Shown: positions 57,609-64,000 of the stretch, piece after piece
Position numbering within the stretch: the stretch's first letter is position 1
Layout of the letters: every line of letters starts with the position of its first letter
Source: Paenarthrobacter nitroguajacolicus
GTDB lineage: Bacteria; Actinomycetota; Actinomycetes; Actinomycetales; Micrococcaceae
Direction: 5' to 3'
DNA: 64,000 nt
Assembly: GCF_029952445.1 (NCBI RefSeq)
Contig: NZ_JAQPPK010000012.1
Coordinates: 62,001-126,000, forward strand
Translations under genes and position numbers: made by a program
Notes under the pieces: model-generated
Seen by the model: only the letters and a program-made list of their open reading frames with translations
Told to the model about the DNA's origin: nothing
Databases searched by the model: none

Positions 57609-59237
57609 CTACTTGGACACTGTTCCGAGGCGGAACTTGAAGGACGGGTCCAGCGTCTTGTCGACGCCGTTCACGCCGCTGCCGACAACGGCCACCTGGG
57701 CACCTTGGAGCAGGGGCAGAGTGGAGATGTCCTTTGCCAGCGCGTTCTGGACGTCCTTGATGTCCGCTTCACGCTTGGTCTTGTCGGCTTCGGTGAGCTG
57801 CTTGCCGATGAGGTCGTTCACCGCGGGGTTGTTGTAGTGGTTCTTGAGGAAGCCGCCCTCCGGGAAGAACGGAGTGAGGTAGTTATCGGCATCGCTGAAG
57901 TCGGGGAACCACCCGAACTGGAACAGCGGGTACTCGTCGGCACGGCTGGCCTTGCTGTAAGTGACCCATTCGGTGGACTGGAGATTCACCGTGAAGAGAC
58001 CGGACTTTTCCAGCTGCTCCTTGATCATGGCGTACTCGTCACCTGAGGATCCGCCGTAGTGGTCCGGGTTGTACTGCAGGTTCAAGGCGACCTTGTCAGT
58101 GATTCCCGCTTCGGTGAGGACTTTCTTGGCCTTGTCCAGGCTCGGCTTGCCGGCATCGCCGTAAGCATCCTTGAAGGACTCGTTGGCGCCGAGGAATCCG
58201 CTGGGGACGTTGGAGTAGAGGGGCAGGTAGGTGCCCTTGTAGACCTGGTCGGCGATGGCCTGGCGGTCCACGAGGTTGGCGACTGCCTGGCGCACTGCCA
58301 GCGCCTTTGCCGGGTCTGCTCCTGTTGCCTTGGTACCGAACGGCATGGTGTCGAAGTTGAAGGTGATGTAGCGGATCTCGCCGCCCGGTCCTGTGAGTAC
58401 CTTGACCTTGGAATCCTTGCGGAGGTCGTCGATGTCCGTGGCGCTCAGGCTGCGGAAGGCGACGTCGATGGCGCCCTGCTGGATTTCCAGCTTCAGGTTG
58501 GTGGGGCTGGCGTAGTACTTGATGGTGGCTGCATCATTGGCCGGCTTCCCAAGGACACCCTTGTAATCGGCGAAGGCTTTGAAGCTGACGAGTTCGTTCT
58601 TCTTGTAGCTGTCAATGGTGTATTGGCCGTAGAACGCGTTCGCCTTGATGATCTCGTCGTCGGAGAGGACCTTGTCTGCCGGGAAGACCTCGTCATCGAC
58701 GATCGGTGCGGCAGGGCTGCTGAGGATCTGGCTGAAAGTCTGATCGTTGGCATTCTTGAGCTTGAACACCACTGTGGTGGCATCGGGGGCGCTGACGCTC
58801 TCGATGTTCGTCAGAAGCGATGCAGGACCGGCGGGATCGTTGATGGCTACCTGGCGGTCGAAGGAGAACTTCACGTCCTTGGAATCCAAGGTGTGGCCGT
58901 TGGCCCACTTCAGCCCGGACTTGAGCTTGACGGTGTATTCGGAGGGGGCGGTGAAGGACGACGATTCGGCGAGGTCCGGCACGGGTTCCGCGCCACCGGG
59001 CTTGGAATTGAGGAGGAAGGAATAGATCTGGTTCATCACCATGAATGAACCGTTGTCATAGGATCCTGCGGGGTCCAGTGAGGTGACTTTGTCAGTTGTG
59101 CCGTAGGCGATGGGGCCCGCAGCTGCCGGCGCCGACGAGGAGCCGCCTCCGGAGGGACCCGTGCATGCCGTTAAGGCGAATGCGGAGATGCCCGCCAGCG
59201 CGATAACGCCGTGCAGGGCCTTCTTGTTCAGTGCCAT
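57609..59237 (-). CDS. peptide ABC importer solute-binding lipoprotein (DppA/OppA type)
   Basis: A 542-residue family 5 solute-binding lipoprotein. The start is ATG 59237 (MALNKKALHGVIALAGIS) with AGAAGG upstream; the lipobox is LTAC (Cys ~25). A Gly/Ser-rich linker (GPSGGGSSSAPAAAG) leads into the binding domain (VTSLDPAGSYDNGSFMVMN, KLKSGLKWANGHTLDSKDVK, FPEGGFLKNHYNNPAVNDL). It captures oligopeptides outside the cell for the DppBCDF complex encoded downstream. The stop codon is followed in frame by a near-duplicate of the last codons and a second stop. Confidence 0.94.
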   Translation of the reverse strand: MALNKKALHGVIALAGISAFALTACTGPSGGGSSSAPAAAGPIAYGTTDKVTSLDPAGSYDNGSFMVMNQIYSFLLNSKPGGAEPVPDLAESSSFTAPSEYTVKLKSGLKWANGHTLDSKDVKFSFDRQVAINDPAGPASLLTNIESVSAPDATTVVFKLKNANDQTFSQILSSPAAPIVDDEVFPADKVLSDDEIIKANAFYGQYTIDSYKKNELVSFKAFADYKGVLGKPANDAATIKYYASPTNLKLEIQQGAIDVAFRSLSATDIDDLRKDSKVKVLTGPGGEIRYITFNFDTMPFGTKATGADPAKALAVRQAVANLVDRQAIADQVYKGTYLPLYSNVPSGFLGANESFKDAYGDAGKPSLDKAKKVLTEAGITDKVALNLQYNPDHYGGSSGDEYAMIKEQLEKSGLFTVNLQSTEWVTYSKASRADEYPLFQFGWFPDFSDADNYLTPFFPEGGFLKNHYNNPAVNDLIGKQLTEADKTKREADIKDVQNALAKDISTLPLLQGAQVAVVGSGVNGVDKTLDPSFKFRLGTVSK

Positions 59238-59406
59238 CTGGTGAACCTTCTGTTCGATGGATTCGATGCTCCGCCGTGGGATATTTGTGACGGAGCACAC
59301 TCTTAGTGCCTCGATTCAACCAGACTTCGAAGCAGGCGAACCCTCATTTTGGTGATTTGAGACACAAAATTTACTTTCCAGTAGCTTCTGCCGCCACCTT
59401 GGAGCA

Positions 59407-59435
59407 TTGCCGGACGGGTAGGACGGGAATATGGT
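59407..59435 (+). promoter_or_regulatory. candidate sigma70-type promoter of the metacaspase gene
   Basis: TTGCCG (59407-59412), 17-base spacer, TATGGT (59430-59435), about 48 bases before the metacaspase ATG. Located in the 245-base divergent region between the binding-protein and metacaspase genes. Motif match only. Confidence 0.4.
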
Positions 59436-59482
59436 TTATCCCGGGTGCTCAACTGCTGGATAACACTTTGAAAGTCAGGCTC

Positions 59483-60310
59483 ATGGACAAGGCAGCCCTG
59501 TGTGTGGGGATCAACGAATTCAAGTACCTTCCACAGTCCAGCTGGCTTCACGGCTGCGTCAACGATGCCGAAGACCTGGCGGGCCTCCTGGAAGGAAGCT
59601 ACGGCTTTCCGGGATCGCAGATCACATTGCTAAGGGATGCCGAAGCCGGCAAAAAAGCGGTGATGGCTGAACTGAACAAGCTGGTGGATGCTGCCGTAGC
59701 CGGCAACCTGCAGCACATCGTCTTCACTTTCTCCAGCCACGGCACGCAAATCCCGGACACGAGCGGTGACGAGGACGACAGCCTCGACGAAGCATTCGCC
59801 TGCCACGACATCAACAACACCGGTGACGCTTGGGATCCTGACACGGTCATTTCCGACGACGAACTGGCCGCCGCCTTCGGCCGCCTTCCGGAGGGCATCC
59901 TGATGGATGTCCTGCTCGACACCTGCCACAGCGGTACCGGTTTGAAGTCCCTCGACCTGATCCCGGGCAGGCGGCCGCGCTTCCTGCCTGCCCCCACTCC
60001 CCGGGCCGTCATCCTGAACGAAGACCTCGAAACCCGCACGTTGCGTGACATGCTGAAGCTGGCGAAGTTGTCCACGCCGGTCCTCATGGCAGCCTGCAGA
60101 TCTGATCAAACGGCCGCCGATGCCTTGATGGAAGGCAGGTACAACGGCGCTTTTACCTACAACCTCATCAAGAGCCTGCGCGGTGATGGAACCCTGGCGC
60201 GTGCGGACCTCCTCAAGCAAGTCAGCAAAGGACTGAAAGCCGGCGGTTTCGACCAAGTCGCACAACTGGAGGCCTCCCGGACTGCCCGCAAAGCTGCATG
60301 GGGTGCCTGA
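59483..60310 (+). CDS. metacaspase-like cysteine protease (peptidase C14)
   Basis: A 275-residue caspase-fold protein. The start is ATG 59483 (MDKAALCVGINEFKYLP), where the domain begins; a longer in-frame extension upstream has no support. The catalytic dyad is visible: His86 in TFSSHGTQIPD and Cys148 in LLDTCHSGTG. The acidic DTSGDEDDSLDEAF insert after the histidine is typical of metacaspases, which often need calcium and cleave after Arg/Lys. There is no signal peptide or extra effector domain, so it is probably cytoplasmic. Its stop is 10 bases from the end of a convergent metalloprotease gene. Confidence 0.9.
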   Translation: MDKAALCVGINEFKYLPQSSWLHGCVNDAEDLAGLLEGSYGFPGSQITLLRDAEAGKKAVMAELNKLVDAAVAGNLQHIVFTFSSHGTQIPDTSGDEDDSLDEAFACHDINNTGDAWDPDTVISDDELAAAFGRLPEGILMDVLLDTCHSGTGLKSLDLIPGRRPRFLPAPTPRAVILNEDLETRTLRDMLKLAKLSTPVLMAACRSDQTAADALMEGRYNGAFTYNLIKSLRGDGTLARADLLKQVSKGLKAGGFDQVAQLEASRTARKAAWGA

Positions 60311-60320
60311 ACTTCCAGTG

Positions 60321-61952
60321 CTAGTCTCCCGTGCCGTGGAACTTGTTGCGCACTCCGGATGATGCCGCTTCTTCAGCTTCATGCTGCTGGTCCGAGCCAA
60401 ACAGCTGGCCTTGGCGCTCCCTGTCCATCACCGGCTTAAGCGCGGCGTACACGAGGCGACCACCGGCGTCGAACCTCAACAGTCCTCCTCCGCGGACATC
60501 TACAAAGTCGCGCCGGGTCTTCACCCCGAGACGCACATAGGCCTCTTTCCGGCTCATCCGCACGGTTTGGATGAAGGAGGCACCAATCTCGGAAATAATG
60601 AATCCGTCCGGAGATACACGCTCGGAGGTACGGACACGCGTGGAGCTCAGCGGCGTCCTCCGTTCAAGGCGGGCTGCCTCGAGGAGCCGCGGGTTTTCCC
60701 AGACGAAGCGCTGCACCTCCTGGGGATCGGACCCCAACGCTGAGAGGCGGACCGGATAGCGGAGCCCCTGGTAGTAGTCCACTCCGCTGATGTTGTTCAA
60801 GGAGACCCTACGGATGCCGATGGCCGAGAACTCGGATTGGAGTGCCTCGCGGTACCCGTAGATGTCGTCGGGAACCATGTCCAGGTCTGCGGCTATGATG
60901 CCGCGGAGCATATCGCGCCAGGAAACGTCCACCGGCGGCATGTAGGAGAGTCCACGGATCACCATCCGGAGGATTCTGGTGGCCACGATCGAACCCGATT
61001 CGGCCTTCTGCTGGAGGCTGTGGAACTCCCCGTAACGGGCGTTCCTTTCGGACCACAAACGCTGGACTGCCCGGAGCACCGCACCTACCACCACGGCACC
61101 GCGAGCGTGGGGCTCAGGCAACTCTTGCCAACCTTCAGGTACGGCGCCGACAAACGGCTCGCGCAACGGCCCTCGGGCGAAGAGGTCCCGGGCGAAGTCG
61201 AACAGGGAACGCATCAGGACCAGGTCATCAGCCGTCTGCCCTGCTTCGAAGCCCCCGGCTGCCGCTTCGAGTTGGCGGTACACGACTTCCTTGGACGAGA
61301 ACACGGAGAGGATGGCCACGATGTCCGCCAAGGCCTCGTGCATGGCCAACTGCTCCATGGTGGCCATCTGGTCAGCCCAGGCGGGCCTGAAGCCGTCCAG
61401 GATCGCGTGGGTGACTTCATGGGCAACAATGTCCCGGTACAGCGCGGTGGGTACCTTGTAGCCCATCCGGTCCACCGACCCGAAGCGGATGATGTTGGTC
61501 CCGCGCTCGTACCCGGTATCGGTGGCTGTCACGAGGTCGCGGGCCTTGAGCACCACGCGCCCCTCCGGATTCCACGGCATGCGCCTGCCGAGCGTGGACT
61601 CGAAGATCTCCAGGGTGCTCATCGCCACGCCGTAGACGTGCTGTGCAAGGAAGCGCGTGTCATCCAGGAGTTCGCGAAGGCCGACCGGCGGTGGTTCCGA
61701 GATTAATTGCCAGGGATCCCCGGGCAAGGTCAGGCTCACCGGGGATACTGTGGTCCCCCGCCATTTACGGATGTGGACGGCATAGCGGTGACCGGTGGGA
61801 CCGCGTCGCAGGCGTTCAACCGGGATGCGGACCTGTGCGGTCAGCGGTGGTTCCCCGGCGGTACCTATTGGCCCCTCGGCAAGGACTGTCAAGGAGACCA
61901 TCTGCCCGGCTTTGATGTCTCCCGGGCTCTTCTTTGGAAATGCCACAGTCAT
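60321..61952 (-). CDS. cytoplasmic gluzincin-type zinc metalloprotease-like protein
   Basis: A 543-residue protein with the zinc site HEVTH (residues 178-182, in DIVAHEVTHAILDG) and a downstream HEALADI block whose Glu206 is well placed as third zinc ligand. Thermolysin-like (M4) enzymes have the same order. There is no signal peptide, propeptide or thermolysin C-terminal domain that I can see. The N-terminal ~90 residues look beta-rich; the C-terminal half is of unknown fold. The start is uncertain: ATG 61952 has only a weak ribosome site and a TTG at 61976 is the alternative. It converges on the metacaspase gene, leaving a 10-base gap. Confidence 0.72.
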   Translation of the reverse strand: MTVAFPKKSPGDIKAGQMVSLTVLAEGPIGTAGEPPLTAQVRIPVERLRRGPTGHRYAVHIRKWRGTTVSPVSLTLPGDPWQLISEPPPVGLRELLDDTRFLAQHVYGVAMSTLEIFESTLGRRMPWNPEGRVVLKARDLVTATDTGYERGTNIIRFGSVDRMGYKVPTALYRDIVAHEVTHAILDGFRPAWADQMATMEQLAMHEALADIVAILSVFSSKEVVYRQLEAAAGGFEAGQTADDLVLMRSLFDFARDLFARGPLREPFVGAVPEGWQELPEPHARGAVVVGAVLRAVQRLWSERNARYGEFHSLQQKAESGSIVATRILRMVIRGLSYMPPVDVSWRDMLRGIIAADLDMVPDDIYGYREALQSEFSAIGIRRVSLNNISGVDYYQGLRYPVRLSALGSDPQEVQRFVWENPRLLEAARLERRTPLSSTRVRTSERVSPDGFIISEIGASFIQTVRMSRKEAYVRLGVKTRRDFVDVRGGGLLRFDAGGRLVYAALKPVMDRERQGQLFGSDQQHEAEEAASSGVRNKFHGTGD

Positions 61953-62038
61953 CGCCGTCCCGAATGCGGACCCCAAACACCGCAGCGGAAGCGCTGCTTA
62001 GCCCAGTATGGAGGCGGGGCTTTCCGGAGGCAATGGCC

Positions 62039-63178
62039 CTAGAGGGCTGCCCGCTGGAGTGAGCGGGCGGCGTCGATGGTTGCCTGTCCCAAAACCCGGC
62101 TGCCCTGGTAGAGGACCACGGTTTGGCCGGGAGCCACGCCACGCAGGGGGTCGTTCAGGGTCACTACGAGCTCAGCCCGTTCAACACCGGATTCGTCCTC
62201 GACAGCTTCCACGTACGCGACTGCCGGAACGGGATCTCCGTGGGCGCGGACCTGGGCGTGGCACTCGAACCCCTCGCCGGTGGCGACCTCGGAGATCGGC
62301 ACGCCGGCCCAGGAAACCTTTATGCCGCGGATCTCGTCGATGGCCAGGAGGGCTTCGGGGCCCACAACCACCTTGTTTTCCTTGGGGCGGATCTCCAGGA
62401 CGAACCGGGGCTTGCCGTCAGCGGCCGGGGTTCCCAGCTTCAGGCCGCGCCTCTGACCGACCGTGAACGCGTTGGCACCAGGGTGCTCGCCGACCTTGGT
62501 GCCGGTTTCATCAACGATGTCGCCGGTGGTCATCTCGATTTTTTCCGCCAGCCAGCCGCGGGTGTCGCCGTCGGAAATGAAGCAGATGTCATGGCTGTCA
62601 GGCTTATTGGCCACGGACAAGCCGCGCCTCTCAGCCTCCGCGCGAACCTCGGCCTTGGACGGCGTGTCCGCCAGCGGGAACATGGAGTGCTTGAGCTGCT
62701 CATGGGTCAGGACGCCAAGGACGTAGCTCTGGTCCTTCGCCCAGTCGGCAGCACGGTGGAGTTCGCGGTTGCCGTCGGCGTCCTCGATCACCTTGGCGTA
62801 GTGCCCGGTGCAGACGGCATCGAAGCCAAGGGCGATCGCCTTCTCCAGCAAGGCGGCGAACTTGATGCGCTCGTTGCACCGCATGCAAGGGTTCGGTGTC
62901 CGTCCGGCGGCGTATTCGTCAATGAAATCCTGGACGACGTCTTCCTTGAAACGCTCGGAAAAGTCCCAGACGTAATAGGGAATCCCCAGGACATCGCAAG
63001 CCCGCCAGGCATCGCGGGAGTCCTCAATCGTGCAGCAGCCCCGGCTGCCGGTGCGCAGGGTTCCAGGCATGCGGGACAACGCGAGGTGAACCCCCACGAC
63101 GTCGTGCCCGGCCTCAACGGCCCGGGCGGCGGCTACGGCGGAGTCCACTCCGCCGCTCATTGCTGCAAGTACTCGCAT
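62039..63178 (-). CDS. mnmA: tRNA 2-thiouridylase MnmA
   Basis: A 379-residue MnmA that installs the 2-thio group of U34 in tRNAs for Lys, Glu and Gln. The start is ATG 63178, where the PP-loop [20 protein letters not shown] begins. The catalytic cysteines lie in [10 protein letters not shown] (~102) and in [11 protein letters not shown] (~200). A C-terminal beta-barrel has [19 protein letters not shown]. The upstream cysteine desulfurase is not in the window. In M. tuberculosis mnmA is in the same neighbourhood as Rv3015c. Confidence 0.95.
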   Translation of the reverse strand: MRVLAAMSGGVDSAVAAARAVEAGHDVVGVHLALSRMPGTLRTGSRGCCTIEDSRDAWRACDVLGIPYYVWDFSERFKEDVVQDFIDEYAAGRTPNPCMRCNERIKFAALLEKAIALGFDAVCTGHYAKVIEDADGNRELHRAADWAKDQSYVLGVLTHEQLKHSMFPLADTPSKAEVRAEAERRGLSVANKPDSHDICFISDGDTRGWLAEKIEMTTGDIVDETGTKVGEHPGANAFTVGQRRGLKLGTPAADGKPRFVLEIRPKENKVVVGPEALLAIDEIRGIKVSWAGVPISEVATGEGFECHAQVRAHGDPVPAVAYVEAVEDESGVERAELVVTLNDPLRGVAPGQTVVLYQGSRVLGQATIDAARSLQRAAL

Positions 63179-63280
63179 GCTGGCTTTCTGTATGAAGTGA
63201 TCGGGCAACCTCTTCGGCTGGTGACAGCCGTGGACGCCCATCCATTCTAGCGTGCGATACCACGCTGGCAGGAAATTCCC

Positions 63281-63309
63281 TTGACGGACCCACCGCAGGC
63301 TTCTAAAGT
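63281..63309 (+). promoter_or_regulatory. candidate sigma70-type promoter of the FAD oxidoreductase gene
   Basis: TTGACG (63281-63286), 17-base spacer, TAAAGT (63304-63309), 30 bases before the ATG at 63340. A good consensus match by eye, in the divergent region between mnmA and the oxidoreductase. Confidence 0.55.
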
Positions 63310-63339
63310 CAAATTTACTGGTTTTAGAATCGAGCTGAC

Positions 63340-64000
63340 ATGGCAAACGAACATATAGTCATTGCCGGGGGTGGGCTTGCAGGCGCAACCGCCGCCAAGA
63401 CGCTTCGGACCGAAGGCTACGCGGGCGCGGTCACCTTGCTTATGACCGAAACGCGGACCCCTTACATTCGCCCTCCCCTTTCCAAGGAGTTCCTCCTGGG
63501 AAAGGCCGACGCGGATTCCGTGGAGGTGGTGCCGGCACCTTGGTACCAGGAGAACGACGTCGAACTCCTCCTTGGCGTTTCAGCCGGCGGTCTCGATCCG
63601 GGACGCCACACTGTGGCACTGGATGACGGCCGGACGCTTCAGTACAGCAAACTGCTGATCGCCACAGGAGCCCAGCCCCGCAGAATTCCGCTTCCCGGAG
63701 CGGACCTCGACGGGGTCATGACGTTCCGGACCTTCAATGACAGCCTCAAACTGCAATCACTCCTGGCAGGCGGAGGAAAGAACGTCGTCATGGTCGGTTC
63801 AGGGTGGATCGGCATGGAACTGGCGGCTGCAGCGAGGACGTATGGAAACCAGGTGACCCTTCTGGGTCTGGAAGACATCCCATTGAGCGCTGCCATTGGA
63901 CCGGAGTTGGGCAAGTTCTTCCGCCAAGTGCATGAGGACCAGGGCGTCAGCTTCCGCCTGCCTGCCAGCGCGGCGGCAATTGAAGGCCGGGACGGACGGG
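63340..64000 (+). CDS. FAD/NAD(P)-dependent oxidoreductase, ferredoxin/rubredoxin reductase type (truncated by window end)
   Basis: An open frame starting at ATG 63340 ([20 protein letters not shown]) and running off the window edge (220 codons seen). FAD-binding [10 protein letters not shown], then the [11 protein letters not shown] motif and the second dinucleotide site [17 protein letters not shown] are typical of the reductases that pass electrons from NAD(P)H to ferredoxin or rubredoxin in oxygenase systems. A promoter-like sequence lies just upstream. The C-terminal half is not in the window. Confidence 0.85.
   Translation, partial: MANEHIVIAGGGLAGATAAKTLRTEGYAGAVTLLMTETRTPYIRPPLSKEFLLGKADADSVEVVPAPWYQENDVELLLGVSAGGLDPGRHTVALDDGRTLQYSKLLIATGAQPRRIPLPGADLDGVMTFRTFNDSLKLQSLLAGGGKNVVMVGSGWIGMELAAAARTYGNQVTLLGLEDIPLSAAIGPELGKFFRQVHEDQGVSFRLPASAAAIEGRDGR

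Overview
The window looks like chromosome from a high-GC Gram-positive bacterium of the Actinobacteria, most likely an Arthrobacter/Paenarthrobacter-type member of the Micrococcaceae. This is inferred from gene content. It has a WhiB1-type regulator, an MtrA/MtrB/LpqB module followed by ComF, HPF and SecA in the order known from Mycobacterium tuberculosis, a 180-kDa-class NAD-glutamate dehydrogenase, and a galactofuranan-type Glf/GlfT2 pair. I saw no rRNA, tRNA, CRISPR array, transposase or prophage. Genes are dense and no gene-free stretch exceeds 300 bases.

Layout. 0-6.6 kb: a ceramidase-like protein, two paralogous lipoproteins, and a large secreted FG-GAP repeat protein whose 5' end is an inverted duplicate of one lipoprotein's leader and start. 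6.6-15.1 kb (minus strand): an envelope polysaccharide operon with UDP-galactopyranose mutase, galactofuranosyltransferase, an ABC-2 exporter (permease and ATPase), a large membrane protein, GtrA and a polyprenyl-phosphate-type glycosyltransferase. 15.2-17.9 kb: three overlapping genes for an N-acetylated amino sugar (oxidoreductase, aminotransferase, acetyltransferase). 18.1-22.3 kb: an FHA-FtsK/SpoIIIE protein of the EccC/EssC kind whose 5' end appears frameshifted. 22.3-31.8 kb: a small membrane protein, WhiB1, a PdtaS-type histidine kinase, the giant glutamate dehydrogenase, and an orphan CpaE/CpaB pair.

32-45 kb: small regulatory and hypothetical proteins, a LysM membrane protein and an Rv3235-like protein. 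These are followed by the core block transcribed on the minus strand as mtrA-mtrB-lpqB-comF-hpf-(AlkZ/YcaQ-like glycosylase)-secA. 45-51.4 kb: a plus-strand operon of a membrane protein, DUF4129, DUF4350, MoxR, DUF58 and a DUF4166-like protein. 51.3-53.5 kb: a cysteine-free MetE-like barrel protein, chorismate mutase and an F420/NADP reductase-like protein. 53.6-59.2 kb: a complete peptide ABC importer with an attenuating hairpin between the binding-protein gene and the permease genes. 59.5-62 kb: a metacaspase and a cytoplasmic-looking gluzincin protease that converge within 10 bases. 62-64 kb: mnmA and the start of an FAD-dependent oxidoreductase cut by the window edge.

The strongest points for a second look are the metacaspase/gluzincin pair, the leader duplication that built a chimeric secreted protein, the single-base frameshift at the start of the EccC-like ATPase, a perfect 20-bp intragenic hairpin in the AlkZ-like gene, and the galactofuranan export locus. 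All start-site choices and family names come from reading the sequence; no database search was run.
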